Positions 43,693-53,719 of a stretch of DNA of 64,000 nt are shown piece after piece. Position 1 is the first letter of the stretch. Each line of letters opens with the position of its first letter. Both the position numbers and the translations under genes were made by a program. Source of the stretch: a bacterium (GTDB lineage: Bacteria > Cyanobacteriota > Vampirovibrionia > Gastranaerophilales > Gastranaerophilaceae). The DNA lies in NCBI GenBank assembly GCA_017396695.1, contig JAFQLC010000016.1, positions 1 through 64,000 on the forward strand, given 5' to 3'. The notes under the pieces were generated by a model, which saw only the letters and a list, made by a program, of their open reading frames with translations, did not search any database and was not told the origin of the DNA.

Positions 43693-44457
43693 ATGTTACT
43701 AACAATTGATATTGGAAACACTAATATAAGTTTCAGAGTGTTTGACGGAGATAATATTGTTCGAGCTTTTAGTATTTCATCTGACGCTAAAAAAACAAAA
43801 GATGAATACGGCTCGTTGATATCTGATTTAATAAAAAAATCCGATATTCCCTTGAATATCACTGCTTGCGCTATATCAAATGTTGTTCTTGCGCTTGATG
43901 AAACAATAAAAACTGCAATTTCAGAATATTTAAAAGTTGAAGTTTTTAATATTACCCACAAAATTAAACTTCCATTTGGAATCAAAATTGATGTTCCAGC
44001 TGAGCTTGGCGCAGATAGAATTGCAAACGCAGCATATGCTGTAAAACACTGTAAATTACCTGTTATTGTTGCTGATTTTGGAACAGCCACCACATTTGAT
44101 ATTATTGATAGCAACAATAATTTTGTTGGCGGAATGATTGCCCCTGGGGTTAATATTCAGGCTCAATCCCTTACGAAATTTACGTCAAAGCTTCCAAAAC
44201 TTAGAATCGAAACAGCAAAAAATGTGATAGCGAAAAATACTGTTGATGCTATGCTTGCAGGAATTGTTCGTGGGCATAGTTGTATGATTGATGGAATGGT
44301 GTCGCTTTCTGAAAAAGAGCTTGGCGAGCCTGCAACGTTTATTGCTTGTGGCGGATATAGTGAAATTTTATACGACAAGGTAGAGCGCAAATTTGATTTA
44401 ATAGATAAAGACTTGACTCATAAGGGAATTAAAATTTTATGGGAGTTGAACTTGTGA
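43693..44457 (+). CDS. coaX: Type III pantothenate kinase
   Basis: CoaX phosphorylates pantothenate, the first step from pantothenate to CoA, and is not inhibited by CoA in known members. The 254-residue ASKHA-fold protein has [45 protein letters not shown] and [18 protein letters not shown] 43693 has GAGG upstream; the frame extends to a GTG at 43675 inside the ftsZ terminator region. With panB, panC and coaBC it makes most of a CoA route. Confidence 0.95.
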   Translation: MLLTIDIGNTNISFRVFDGDNIVRAFSISSDAKKTKDEYGSLISDLIKKSDIPLNITACAISNVVLALDETIKTAISEYLKVEVFNITHKIKLPFGIKIDVPAELGADRIANAAYAVKHCKLPVIVADFGTATTFDIIDSNNNFVGGMIAPGVNIQAQSLTKFTSKLPKLRIETAKNVIAKNTVDAMLAGIVRGHSCMIDGMVSLSEKELGEPATFIACGGYSEILYDKVERKFDLIDKDLTHKGIKILWELNL

Positions 44458-44903
44458 AAAAAATTGAGATGAAAATTGAAAAACTCGAGCATTGTGTTTG
44501 TTTGCCTGAGTATAAAACAAGTGGCGCTGCTGGTATGGATTTGGTGGCATCAATTGCAGAACCAATAACCCTAAAGCCACTTGAGCGTAAATTAATTCCA
44601 ACAGGCATCAAAATTGAAATTCCAATGGGATATGAAGCGCAAGTTCGCCCAAGAAGCGGGCTTTCAATAAAACACGGAATAACATTAATCAACTGCACAG
44701 GAACAATTGATTCAGATTATAGGGGCGAAGTTTGCGTTCCGCTTGTTAACCTTTCAAATGAGGCTTTTACAATAAACCCTGCGGACAGGATTGCACAAAT
44801 GGTAATAGCAGAAGTTGTTAAGGCTGAAATTGAAGTAACCACCAATTTATCAGAGACAAAAAGGGGTGAAGGTGGTTTTGGTTCAACCGGAATTAAATCT
44901 TGA
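44454..44903 (+). CDS. dut: dUTP diphosphatase
   Basis: Dut hydrolyses dUTP to dUMP, keeping uracil out of DNA and feeding dTMP synthesis. All five trimeric dUTPase motifs are present: [34 protein letters not shown] and [11 protein letters not shown] set the start at GTG 44454, which overlaps the coaX stop as GTGA and has GGGAG eight bases upstream. An ATG at 44439 would add five residues and is the alternative. Confidence 0.95.
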   Translation: MKKIEMKIEKLEHCVCLPEYKTSGAAGMDLVASIAEPITLKPLERKLIPTGIKIEIPMGYEAQVRPRSGLSIKHGITLINCTGTIDSDYRGEVCVPLVNLSNEAFTINPADRIAQMVIAEVVKAEIEVTTNLSETKRGEGGFGSTGIKS

Positions 44904-44929
44904 TAAAATACCTAAATTGCGTGTATAAT
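44900..44929 (+). promoter_or_regulatory. gmk promoter with leaderless geometry
   Basis: TTGATA (44900-44905, five of six matches) and an extended -10 GTGTATAAT (core 44924-44929) are 18 bases apart. The -10 ends 8 bases before the gmk ATG and no Shine-Dalgarno lies between, so the transcript probably begins at or next to the start codon. Confidence 0.6.
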
Positions 44930-44937
44930 ATATCCAA

Positions 44938-45504
44938 ATGAATGGAAAAACAGGAAAATTATTCATAGTCGCAGGGCCATCAGGAGTTGGCAAAGGCACT
45001 GTTTTGAAAAAATTTCTTGCGCATAATGATAATCTCATTTATTCAATTTCAACAACAACGAGAAAACCTCGTGAAGGTGAAGCTGAAGGGGTGAATTATT
45101 TTTATGTTTCAAGGGAAAAATTTGAGCAGATGATAGAAGAAGATGCTTTCCTTGAATGGGCGGAATATTCTGGAAACCTTTATGGCACAAGCAAAAATTA
45201 TGTAACCAAAAAATTAAATGAAGGATATGACATTATCCTTGAAATCGAAGTTCAGGGTGTTAAAAAAATAATGAAACAAAATCTTGATGCGGTTTCAATT
45301 TTTATTATGCCACCTTCTCAAGAAGAACTTGAAGAGCGCTTAAGAGGCAGGAATACGGAATCTGAAGAGGCGGTGCAAAAAAGGCTCAGTGCAGCTAAAG
45401 AAGAAATGAAAAATGCTCATCTTTTTAAATATCAAATAAAAAATATAACAGTTGAACAAGCATTCGGTGAACTTCAATCCGTGTATGAAAGCGAGAAAAA
45501 TTGA
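44938..45504 (+). CDS. gmk: Guanylate kinase
   Basis: Gmk phosphorylates GMP to GDP. The 188 residues have the P-loop FIVAGPSGVGKGTVLK, the GMP-binding STTTRKPREGE and NYFYVS, WAEYSGNLYGTS and VQGVKKI. It probably starts a new transcript (own promoter, apparently leaderless) that continues into coaBC through a TTGA overlap. Confidence 0.97.
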   Translation: MNGKTGKLFIVAGPSGVGKGTVLKKFLAHNDNLIYSISTTTRKPREGEAEGVNYFYVSREKFEQMIEEDAFLEWAEYSGNLYGTSKNYVTKKLNEGYDIILEIEVQGVKKIMKQNLDAVSIFIMPPSQEELEERLRGRNTESEEAVQKRLSAAKEEMKNAHLFKYQIKNITVEQAFGELQSVYESEKN

Positions 45505-46667
45505 GAAATGTATTAATTGGCATAACTGGGGCAATTGCTGCTTATAAGACTTGTGAGCTTATAAGGCAATTCAAGCACACAGGAGACCAAGTGAAAGTTG
45601 TTATTACAGAAAACACCCTTCAATTTTTAGGCAAAAAAACACTTGAAACACTTTCTGGCAATATTGTTTACCTTGACCAATTTAGAGAAAAAGGTTCAAC
45701 CGAGCATATTTCACTTGTTGATTGGGCAGATGTTTTTGTAGTGGCGCCTGCTAGTGCCAACACAATTTCAAAAATCGCAGACGGCATTGCTGATAATCTC
45801 ATGACAAGTGTTGCGTGCGCTTATCTTGGGCACAAGAAACCTTTTGTTGTTGTTCCTTCTATGAACACCGGAATGTGGGAAAATGATATTGTGCAAGAAA
45901 ATTTGAAAAAACTCGAAAATGCAGGGGTTTATATAATCGAGCCTGAATACGGTTTTCTTGCATGTGGAGTTGAGGGAAAAGGAAAAATGCCTGAGCCTTC
46001 AAAAATATACAAAGAAACACTTGAATTTCTTGCGAAGAAGTTACCACTTACGGGTAAAAAAATTGTAATAACCGCAGGTGGTACAAAAGAATATATTGAC
46101 CCTGTTCGATATATAACAAACGCATCAAGTGGAAAAATGGGGTTAGCACTTGCGGAATCTGCCCATAAACTTGGAGCGGATGTAACGCTTGTTTCGACAT
46201 TTTCACATAATGCGCCATACAAAGTTCTTGAAGTTGCAAGTGCTTGCGATATGTTGGATGTAGTAAAAGCAGAGTTTGAAAATTCTGATTATTTAATTAT
46301 GGCAGCAGCTGTTGCGGATTATAGAATCGAAAACCCCAAAACGCAAAAAATAACAAAAGAAAATAACGAAACTTTAAGGCTTGAGTTAGTTAAAAATCCT
46401 GATATACTTAAAAGTATCGCAGAGAATAAAAAACTTAATCAAAAGGTTATTGGTTTTTGTCTTGCAACTGAAAATTTGCTAGAGTGTGCTAAATCAAAAT
46501 TAGAAGCTAAAAAATGCGATTTTATAGTTGCAAATGAAGCGGAAAAATCCCTCGGAAAAGACGACACGGAAATATATATAATTTCAAAATCTGATGAAAC
46601 TAAGCATTTTGAAAATATTTCCAAAAAACAGGCGGCAGTTAAAATTTTGGAGCTTTTGTATGATTAA
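45501..46667 (+). CDS. coaBC: Phosphopantothenoylcysteine synthetase/decarboxylase
   Basis: This 388-residue fusion adds cysteine to phosphopantothenate and decarboxylates the product, steps 2 and 3 of CoA synthesis. The N-terminal flavin decarboxylase has IGITGAIAAYKTCELI, PASANTISKIADGIADNL and PSMNTGMWEN with its active-site Asn. The C-terminal synthetase has VITAGGTKEYIDPVRYITNASSGKMG and AAAVADYR. The start is TTG, overlapping the gmk stop as TTGA. Confidence 0.96.
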   Translation: MRNVLIGITGAIAAYKTCELIRQFKHTGDQVKVVITENTLQFLGKKTLETLSGNIVYLDQFREKGSTEHISLVDWADVFVVAPASANTISKIADGIADNLMTSVACAYLGHKKPFVVVPSMNTGMWENDIVQENLKKLENAGVYIIEPEYGFLACGVEGKGKMPEPSKIYKETLEFLAKKLPLTGKKIVITAGGTKEYIDPVRYITNASSGKMGLALAESAHKLGADVTLVSTFSHNAPYKVLEVASACDMLDVVKAEFENSDYLIMAAAVADYRIENPKTQKITKENNETLRLELVKNPDILKSIAENKKLNQKVIGFCLATENLLECAKSKLEAKKCDFIVANEAEKSLGKDDTEIYIISKSDETKHFENISKKQAAVKILELLYD

Positions 46668-47397
46668 AACAGAAAAAATTATTTCAGTAATTGAAGGCTA
46701 TGCTTCTCTTGATCTTGCAGAAGATTGGGATAATTCTGGTTGGCAAATTAACCTGCACCACGATTACACAAACAAAGTTCTTGTTGCTTTGTCGCTTACA
46801 AAAGATGTGCTTGAACAAGCAATCACAAATGATTGTGATTTAATTGTTACTCATCACCCTTTTATATTTGATAAGCTAAGTAAAATTGATAACCCTATTA
46901 TTGTGCAAGCAATTAAACATAATATTTGTGTTTATAGTGCGCATACGAATATGGATAAAACTTATGGTTCTACAACAGATACGCTTGCTGGTGTTTTAGG
47001 TTTGAAAAACCTTGTGCCTGCTGATGATTACATTAAAATTGCGCACATTAAAGATGAAATTGCGCTTGATGACTTTTTGGAATCGGCCAAAACTGCGCTT
47101 GGCTCTGAAAGAATTAAGCTTGTGAACCCTGACAATATTGAAACAGTTAGAAACGTGGCAATCTGTGCTGGCGCTGGTGCTGGCAATATCAAAAAACTTG
47201 CAAATTATGACATAGATTTATATATCACAGGAGATGTGAAATTCCATAATGCCCTCGAGGTGCGTGGTTTTGCAGTTGCAGATGTTGGGCATTTTGAATC
47301 AGAAATTCCATTTTTGCCACAAATGCAAGCAATCATTGCAAAAACTGGTGTTGAAGTTATGATTGCAGAAGAACATGTGCCTTGGACTTATGTATAG
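46660..47397 (+). CDS. Nif3-like dinuclear metal-centre protein
   Basis: 245 residues of the Nif3/DUF34 family: AEDWDNSGWQI, LIVTHHPFIF, YSAHTNMDKTYGS, AICAGAGAGN and VGHFESE near the C-terminus. The His and Asp/Glu residues that hold two metals in this family are present. The family is annotated as GTP cyclohydrolase I type 2, but its true substrate is unsettled. ATG 46660 has GGAG eight bases upstream and overlaps the end of coaBC by 8 bases. Confidence 0.92.
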   Translation: MIKTEKIISVIEGYASLDLAEDWDNSGWQINLHHDYTNKVLVALSLTKDVLEQAITNDCDLIVTHHPFIFDKLSKIDNPIIVQAIKHNICVYSAHTNMDKTYGSTTDTLAGVLGLKNLVPADDYIKIAHIKDEIALDDFLESAKTALGSERIKLVNPDNIETVRNVAICAGAGAGNIKKLANYDIDLYITGDVKFHNALEVRGFAVADVGHFESEIPFLPQMQAIIAKTGVEVMIAEEHVPWTYV

Positions 47398-47405
47398 AGG
47401 AAAAA

Positions 47406-48482
47406 ATGGGAATTAGATTTTTAACATCTGGAGAATCGCACGGCAAGTGCTTGAACGCAATAATCGAGGGGTTGCCTGCGGGTTTTAATATCGATTTTGA
47501 ATTTGTAAATGCTGAACTCGCTTCTCGCCAAAAAGGTTATGGCAGAGGCGGAAGAATGGCGATTGAAACAGATAAAATAGAAGTTTTATCTGGCATTCGT
47601 CATGGAAAAACGATAGGTTCGCCTGTTTGCATTCAAATTAACAATAAAGATTTTGAGAATTGGAAAATTCCAATGAGCGCAGATGTTGTTGATACAGAGC
47701 TTTATTCTGAAGTTTTAAGCGCAAAAGAAATTACAATTCCTCGCCCAGGGCATGCAGATTTTGCAGGTGCGCATAAATACAACACAGATGATATTAGAAA
47801 TATTTTAGAGCGTTCAAGTGCTCGTGAAACCGCAACAAGGGTGGCAGTTGGCGCAATTGCAAGGTGTGTTTTATCTGAATTTAATATAGTTGGTGAGTTT
47901 GAAATTTTATCAATTGGCGGAGAATCTGACCCTCACAAATTTAATTCAAAAATAGATGAAGCAAAAAATGCTGGTGTAACGTTAGGTGGCGAAATAAAAG
48001 TTGTTTATAAAAATTTGCCAATTGGTTTAGGTTCTCACGTGCACTGGGATAGAAGGCTTGATGGACTAATTGCACAGGCTATTATGAGTATTCCTGCAAT
48101 TAAATCTGTTGAAATTGGCATGGGACGTGATGTTGCCAATTTCTCGGGTGATAAAGTTCATGATGAAATGTATTACAATGAAAAATGCACAAGAAAAACA
48201 AATAATGCAGGCGGGCTTGAAGGCGGAATGACAAATGGTGAAGATTTGGTTGTTAAATGTGCAATGAAGCCTATTCCAACTATGATTTCACCCCTTAATT
48301 CTTTTGATATTAAAACAAAAGAACCCAAAAAAGCCCACTTTGAAAGGTCTGACACCTGTGCTGTAGAAGCATGTGGCGCAGTTGCCGTTAATATGGTGGG
48401 GATTGTTCTTCTGAATGCATTTTTAGAGCGTTTTGGGTCTGATAATATGGAGCAGATAAAAATAAACTATGAGAAGAAATAA
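47406..48482 (+). CDS. aroC: Chorismate synthase
   Basis: AroC makes chorismate from EPSP using reduced flavin. The 358-residue protein has GIRFLTSGESHGKCL, RQKGYGRGGRM, RPGHADFAGAHKYN, RSSARETATRVAVGA, NNAGGLEGGMTNGED and RSDTCAVEACGAV. Start ATG 47406 with AGAGG five bases upstream. It overlaps aroK by 14 bases. Confidence 0.98.
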   Translation: MGIRFLTSGESHGKCLNAIIEGLPAGFNIDFEFVNAELASRQKGYGRGGRMAIETDKIEVLSGIRHGKTIGSPVCIQINNKDFENWKIPMSADVVDTELYSEVLSAKEITIPRPGHADFAGAHKYNTDDIRNILERSSARETATRVAVGAIARCVLSEFNIVGEFEILSIGGESDPHKFNSKIDEAKNAGVTLGGEIKVVYKNLPIGLGSHVHWDRRLDGLIAQAIMSIPAIKSVEIGMGRDVANFSGDKVHDEMYYNEKCTRKTNNAGGLEGGMTNGEDLVVKCAMKPIPTMISPLNSFDIKTKEPKKAHFERSDTCAVEACGAVAVNMVGIVLLNAFLERFGSDNMEQIKINYEKK

Positions 48483-48963
48483 TATTTTTTTAATTGGTAT
48501 GATGGGTTCTGGAAAAAGCACAATAGGTAGGCTTCTTGCTGATGAATTGGGCTATGAATTTGTTGATATGGATAGCATTATCGAAGAACAAGAAGGCAGG
48601 TTAATTGCTGAAATTTTTGCCCATGAAGGAGAGGAGCACTTTAGGCGAATTGAATCGCACGTTTTGGCCGAACTTTTTGAAAAGGAAAATTGCGTGATAG
48701 CTTGTGGCGGTGGGGTTGTGCAACAGGCCAGAAACCACATGTTTTTAAGGGGCTCTCGAAACGTTTTTTATTTAGATGCAAAACCACAGATTTTATATGA
48801 TAGAATTTCTGGCGATGAATCCCGTCCTAAATTATCGACTTTTGAAGAATTTGAAAAACTTTATCTTGAGAGAAGAAAGAACTATCTTCGTTGTTCAAGG
48901 CGAATAATTAGGGCAGATAGAAACCCGATTGAAGTTGTGCATGATATTATGAGGCACTTATGA
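48469..48963 (+). CDS. aroK: Shikimate kinase
   Basis: Phosphorylates shikimate with ATP. The 164 residues have the P-loop LIGMMGSGKSTIGR, FVDMDSIIEEQEGRLIAEIF (shikimate-binding Asp and Arg region), ACGGGVV and the lid SGDESRPKLS. The gene overlaps aroC at its start and aroB at its end (ATGA), so the three are translated together. Confidence 0.96.
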   Translation: MRRNNIFLIGMMGSGKSTIGRLLADELGYEFVDMDSIIEEQEGRLIAEIFAHEGEEHFRRIESHVLAELFEKENCVIACGGGVVQQARNHMFLRGSRNVFYLDAKPQILYDRISGDESRPKLSTFEEFEKLYLERRKNYLRCSRRIIRADRNPIEVVHDIMRHL

Positions 48964-50006
48964 AAATTGATGTAAATTTGGGAGATAGGTCCTATCCTAT
49001 AATTATTCAAAATAATCTTCTTCAAAATCTCGATGAATATTTAAGAGGCAATGTTTTTGTTGTCACAAATACAACTGTAAATAAGCTTTACGGGAAATAT
49101 TTAAAAAAACATGCAAAGAAAATAATTGTTATAAAAGATGGCGAAAAATATAAAAACCTCGCCACTTTTGAATATATCTCAAACCAACTTTTGGCATCAA
49201 AAATTGAACGTAAAGATACTATTGTGGCGCTTGGTGGCGGAGTTGTGGGAGATATCACAGGATATGTGGCATCAAGCGTTTTGCGTGGTGTAAATTTTAT
49301 TCAAATTCCGACAACACTTCTTGCGCAAGTTGATTCTTCAGTTGGCGGAAAAGTTGCAGTAAATACTAAATATGGAAAAAATTTACTCGGTGCTTTCTAT
49401 CAACCAAAATGCGTTTTGATTGACCCAAATGTTCTTAAAACACTTCCAGAAAGGCAGATTAAAACAGGGCTTGCTGAAGTTGTAAAATATGCATTCATTG
49501 AAAAAACTGCCTGCAATACTTTTGATGAAAGTTTTACTTTTTTTGATTTTTTATCAACAAAAGACTACAAGCAGAATTATGAAAATATTATTGCTCGCTC
49601 TTGTCAAATTAAAGCCGATGTTGTCTCTGCTGATGAACACGAAAGCAATTTGCGCGCCATTTTGAATTTAGGGCACACATTATGCCACGCACTTGAAAAG
49701 CTTACAAACTTTAAAATTACGCACGGTGAAGGTGTTTCGATTGGTTTAAAATTTATTTTTGATTTGTCATTGAAGCTCGGTTTGATTGAAAAAGAATATT
49801 ATGAAAATGCAATTCAACTTTTAAATTCACTTGGTCTTAAAACGGATATCCCTCGTGCTTTTAAGGCTGATAAAATTATAGAATTGATGAAATCTGATAA
49901 AAAGGTTGTAGCAGGTGAAATTAATTTTGTTGTTCCTTGCGGAAAATATGATGTTATGCGGAAAGTTTTGCAAGACGAGCTTTTAATAAAAGAGATTTTG
50001 CCTTAG
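48960..50006 (+). CDS. aroB: 3-dehydroquinate synthase
   Basis: AroB converts DAHP to 3-dehydroquinate using NAD and a metal. In its 348 residues are VALGGGVVGDITGYVASSVLRG, QIPTTLLAQVDSSVGGKVAVN, GAFYQPKCVLID, GLAEVVKYAFI, NLGHTLCHALE and THGEGVSIGL, which cover the metal-binding Glu and His. The last 53 bases overlap a convergent TPR gene, which is long for such an overlap. Confidence 0.97.
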   Translation: MKIDVNLGDRSYPIIIQNNLLQNLDEYLRGNVFVVTNTTVNKLYGKYLKKHAKKIIVIKDGEKYKNLATFEYISNQLLASKIERKDTIVALGGGVVGDITGYVASSVLRGVNFIQIPTTLLAQVDSSVGGKVAVNTKYGKNLLGAFYQPKCVLIDPNVLKTLPERQIKTGLAEVVKYAFIEKTACNTFDESFTFFDFLSTKDYKQNYENIIARSCQIKADVVSADEHESNLRAILNLGHTLCHALEKLTNFKITHGEGVSIGLKFIFDLSLKLGLIEKEYYENAIQLLNSLGLKTDIPRAFKADKIIELMKSDKKVVAGEINFVVPCGKYDVMRKVLQDELLIKEILP

Positions 50007-51267
50007 AGTCGTTTCCAAGTTTTCCCATTAAATCAGATGCCATTGTGTAATTTTTTTCTAAATTTTCAGCCCTTAAAGCTTTGTTTTCTTGGTTGTTGAA
50101 AATCTCGGTTGAGAGTTTCAAATAATTCAATGCTTTTTTGTTTTCGCCAAGATAACTGTAATCATCTGCAATTCTTTTATATGTTCTTGCTTTAATATTT
50201 TCGTTTTGTACATCTTCCATACTTATGAGTGCCAAATCATTGAACATTTGTGTGTTTTGCATATCAAATTTGTTTGCATAAAGTGTGCCAAGCCCTTTGA
50301 GCGCAAGGGTTTGTCCTGTCATATTATTTCCTTCGCCACTTTGTGCTACTGCCTCGTGATAATTTTCTTTAGCGCCTTCAAATTCGCCGTAATCGTCGTA
50401 AATTTGAGCAAGTCCAAGGTGCGCATGGGTTTTGATATTGTGGTCGTTGCAATTTGTTGCACGAGCAAATTCACTCACCGCAAGGCGAGGGTAGTCGCAT
50501 TTGTCTAAAATTTTTGCTCTTTCAAGATGTGCTGCTGCAATGTATTCAGGGTTTCCCATTTTTTTTGCAAGATTAAGTGCCTCTGTACATTTGCTAAATG
50601 CTACCTTAAGGTCACTTTTTTCGGCTTTGGCTTCTTTTAAGATTGAGATAAAGCTAGTTTTGTCTTGTTCTTTTTGCTCTTTTGCCTCTATTCCTCGTTG
50701 TTTTGCATCTTCAATTTTTGCACTTTTTTCAATTTTTATTTTGTATGCTTCGTTAACATCTTCTGGGTTTGCCTTATATACTATTCTTTGCAAAAATAAA
50801 GCGTCAATCCAGTTTTCAACAACTTTTGACTCTTTTTCAAGGGTTTCTGAAATATAATTATCCGTAATTTGGGAAGCATATTTTAAGTTTGTTCTGATTA
50901 TGTCTTTATTCGGGGTTTCTTTGGCGCTTTCTGTGTCAATGATTTTTAAATATCCTTCAATTTCCTCCATAATCTTTGGTGGGGTGGCAATTGCGGATAT
51001 TGTGCTTCTAAAATCGGTTAATATTTGTGAGATGTTTATTTTGTTTTTTGCATAGTCAATTGCAACTGCGTTTCCGTTTGGAAACTCTCTTCTTTTTTGT
51101 TTTTCATCAAGCACATCAGGGGTTTGAGGCAGATTAGAATTGACACCTTCTTGTGCCTTTTCTTCAGTTGCTTTTGCCTCTTCTTTTTTAGGTTTAATCG
51201 TAGGCAAATTTCTGTATGTAATATTTACAGGATTGATGATGTTATACAAAACTACCCCAAATTGCAA
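49954..51267 (-). CDS. TPR-repeat protein, tag-like N-terminus
   Basis: 437 residues. The N-terminus (NPVNITYRNLP) loosely resembles the tags seen on other hypothetical proteins. A Glu/Lys/Gln-rich linker and a helical region precede about six TPRs (about 215-430; for example THAHLGLAQIYDDYGEFEGA and YKRIADDYSYLGENKKA). The start is uncertain: TTG 51267, or TTG 51249 which has GGGG nearby. It overlaps aroB by 53 bases at its 3' end. Function unknown; protein binding is likely. Confidence 0.8.
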   Translation of the reverse strand: MQFGVVLYNIINPVNITYRNLPTIKPKKEEAKATEEKAQEGVNSNLPQTPDVLDEKQKRREFPNGNAVAIDYAKNKINISQILTDFRSTISAIATPPKIMEEIEGYLKIIDTESAKETPNKDIIRTNLKYASQITDNYISETLEKESKVVENWIDALFLQRIVYKANPEDVNEAYKIKIEKSAKIEDAKQRGIEAKEQKEQDKTSFISILKEAKAEKSDLKVAFSKCTEALNLAKKMGNPEYIAAAHLERAKILDKCDYPRLAVSEFARATNCNDHNIKTHAHLGLAQIYDDYGEFEGAKENYHEAVAQSGEGNNMTGQTLALKGLGTLYANKFDMQNTQMFNDLALISMEDVQNENIKARTYKRIADDYSYLGENKKALNYLKLSTEIFNNQENKALRAENLEKNYTMASDLMGKLGNDSKAKSLLLKARLAKLSA

Positions 51268-51359
51268 TTAACCATATTCATTTTACCCTCTATTGCTTAT
51301 TTTTCGCTCATATAAAAGGTTTAAATATTATTTAATGATTGAGGTAATTTTTTCAAGTT

Positions 51360-52043
51360 TTATACAAGACCTTCTTGCACTGCAAAAACTGCAGCTTTTG
51401 CTCTTCCTTGAATGTATAATTTTTGCAAAATGCTATGAACATGTGCTTTTGTTGTTGCAAGTGAAACAACAAGTCTTTCTGAAATTTCAGGGTTAGAAAG
51501 ACCTTCGACAATTAAAGACAAAACTTCAAGTTCACGGCGAGTAAGCCCATATTTATTGTTTTCTTTTTTGTCTTGAGGCTTTGCAAGCTCTTCTTGAGTT
51601 TCTTGTTTTTCTTCATCTTCTTGAATAGAAGATAGTACAAGCCTTGCAATTTGTGGATCAAGCCAACTTGCGCCACTTCCAATTGCATTAATTGCATTGA
51701 TTAAAGTTTCAGGGCTTGAGCCTTTCATAATATAACCATCAGCTCCTGCTTTAAGCGCAGAAAATACATCATCTCTATTATCACGAGATGTAAACATCAA
51801 AATTCCTGAGCCAATATTTAATTCTTGTTTAAGTTTTTTGGTTGCTTCAATGCCATCAAGTTTTGGAAGCCCAATATCCATCAAAATCACATCAGGTAAA
51901 AATTTTCTTGCAAGATTAATGCCAGATTCTCCATCTCCTGCTTCTGCCACAAGTTCAAAATTTTCAACTTGTTTGATGACCATTGCAGTTCCAAGTCTTG
52001 TCATAACATGATCTTCGATTAATAAAATTTTCACCTTTTCCAT
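51360..52043 (-). CDS. NarL/FixJ-family response regulator
   Basis: 227 residues. The receiver domain has IEDH near the start, phospho-acceptor VILMDIGLPKLDG, MFTSRD and a Lys/Gly switch (ADGYIMKGSS). An acidic linker leads to a LuxR-type helix-turn-helix (YGLTRRELEVLSLIVEGLSN then ISERLVVSLATTKAHVHSIL). It should bind DNA when phosphorylated. TAATG overlap with the hybrid kinase upstream marks the pair as one two-component system. Confidence 0.94.
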   Translation of the reverse strand: MEKVKILLIEDHVMTRLGTAMVIKQVENFELVAEAGDGESGINLARKFLPDVILMDIGLPKLDGIEATKKLKQELNIGSGILMFTSRDNRDDVFSALKAGADGYIMKGSSPETLINAINAIGSGASWLDPQIARLVLSSIQEDEEKQETQEELAKPQDKKENNKYGLTRRELEVLSLIVEGLSNPEISERLVVSLATTKAHVHSILQKLYIQGRAKAAVFAVQEGLV

Positions 52044-53587
52044 TATATTAAAGTCCTATTTTCTACTATTGTACCCTTTAGTTCAAAAATAAATTCTGAA
52101 CCTTTTCCTTCTTCTGAGTTAACCCAGATTTTGCCATTGTGCGCTTCGATAATTTGTCTTGAAAGATACAAACCAAGTCCTGTTGAACAGCTTTTTTTGC
52201 GAGCAGTGCCTTGTGAAAATCTTTTGAATAAATTATCTGCATCTTGCTTGCTTAAGCCAATTCCATTATCTTTCACATTCACAAATGCACTTTTATCTTT
52301 TTTATATGTCGAGATAACAATTTCATCTGCGCATTCGCTATGCTTTAGGGCATTTGAAATTAAATTAGTGAGCACTCTTCTGATTTCATTGATATCAGCA
52401 TTTATAATAAATTCTTCGTCTTCAAAATTGAAAATAACTTTTCTTCCTTCAAAAAGAATTTCAAGTTCTTTTGCGCATTTTTTAATTAAAGTGTTTATGC
52501 AGAATTGAGTTTTGCACAAGAAAAGTTTCCCGCTTTCATATCTGTAAACTTCAAGAAGAGCGTTTACAAGCCCAAGCATATCTTCGTTACTTTCTTTCAT
52601 TGTTTTAAGAAACAAATTTTGTTCTTCGGTGGTTTCACCTAGGCTTTTGTTTAAAATGAACTCTAACCCACTAATTGCAGCTTGAAGCGGGGTTCTTAAG
52701 TCGTGTGTAAGTGTTGCCATAAAATCATCTCTTAGACGTTCGTTTTCTTTTTGAAGTGTAACGTTATGAATGACTGCAATATAGAAATTATGTGTTTCGT
52801 TAAATACGGGCGAAAGACTTAATTCTATTGGGATTTTTTTCTCGTCTTTGTAATTTATAAGGCTAAAATTTCTAAGGTATGGGTATTTATTTTCTTTTAA
52901 AATATCAAAAACTTTTTGATTTTTTTCATTAATTACAAGCTCAAAAAAGTTTTTGCCCAAAATTAAATCTTCTCCAAGCCCAAAAAGTTCTGTTGTCATT
53001 GGGTTTATGGTTAAAATTTTGTAGTTTTTATCAAAAATTACAATGCCATCTGCGCAATTATCAAAAATTGTTTTTAGTTTTGTGGTTGTTTCAATTATTT
53101 CTTTTGTTTTTTCTTCAACCATGCTTTCTAAATTTTTTGAATATTTTTCAAGTTCAGCATTTGCTGCTTCAAGTTCAGTAATTTTTTCTTTTAGCTGTTT
53201 TTTTAGCTTTGTGCGCTCAACCCCATTTTTGATGTTTAAAGTCAAATCTTTGTTTTGCCAAGGCTTTTCAATATATTTAAAAATGCCTGTTTCATTAATT
53301 GCACGAATGGCATTTTCTTTATCTGCATAGCCTGTGAGCAATATTTGAGTGCATTCTGGTTGGATATTTTGCGCTTCTTTTAAAAATTCAATCCCGTTCA
53401 TATCGGGCATAATGAAATCTGAAATAATTAAATCTTGTTCCTCGAGTTTTAAATATTCTAAAGCTTCTTGGGGGTGGTTAAATGCTTCAACATGCTCGTA
53501 CCCTTCGAGCATGAGTAAATTTTTCAATGTTTTTGTTACCAAAACATCGTCATCAACTACTGTAATCTTTACATTTTTTTCAACCAT
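52043..53587 (-). CDS. REC-PAS hybrid histidine kinase
   Basis: 514 residues. An N-terminal receiver domain has VVDDDVLVTKTL and phospho-acceptor LIISDFIMPDMNG. A coiled coil (about 125-170) follows, then PAS (about 175-285, FDNCADGIVIFDKNYKILTI at its start). HisKA has FMATLTHDLRTPLQAA, and the ATPase domain has NLISNALKHS, DNGIGLS and STGLGLYLS. No membrane span, so it is a cytoplasmic sensor. The start is ATG 53587; the frame runs back to 53656 but the extra part is not domain-like. Its likely partner is the NarL-type regulator next to it. Confidence 0.93.
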   Translation of the reverse strand: MVEKNVKITVVDDDVLVTKTLKNLLMLEGYEHVEAFNHPQEALEYLKLEEQDLIISDFIMPDMNGIEFLKEAQNIQPECTQILLTGYADKENAIRAINETGIFKYIEKPWQNKDLTLNIKNGVERTKLKKQLKEKITELEAANAELEKYSKNLESMVEEKTKEIIETTTKLKTIFDNCADGIVIFDKNYKILTINPMTTELFGLGEDLILGKNFFELVINEKNQKVFDILKENKYPYLRNFSLINYKDEKKIPIELSLSPVFNETHNFYIAVIHNVTLQKENERLRDDFMATLTHDLRTPLQAAISGLEFILNKSLGETTEEQNLFLKTMKESNEDMLGLVNALLEVYRYESGKLFLCKTQFCINTLIKKCAKELEILFEGRKVIFNFEDEEFIINADINEIRRVLTNLISNALKHSECADEIVISTYKKDKSAFVNVKDNGIGLSKQDADNLFKRFSQGTARKKSCSTGLGLYLSRQIIEAHNGKIWVNSEEGKGSEFIFELKGTIVENRTLI

Positions 53588-53719
53588 ACTTACAGAATAC
53601 CTTATTTTACGGGTATTTACAAAAACATTAAGAAAGATAAAGATTTCCTGTTTCAAGGCAATTATTTTCGTGCTTGTGTTTTAAAATATATAGGAAGGCT
53701 AATTATTTAGTTTGAAGAA

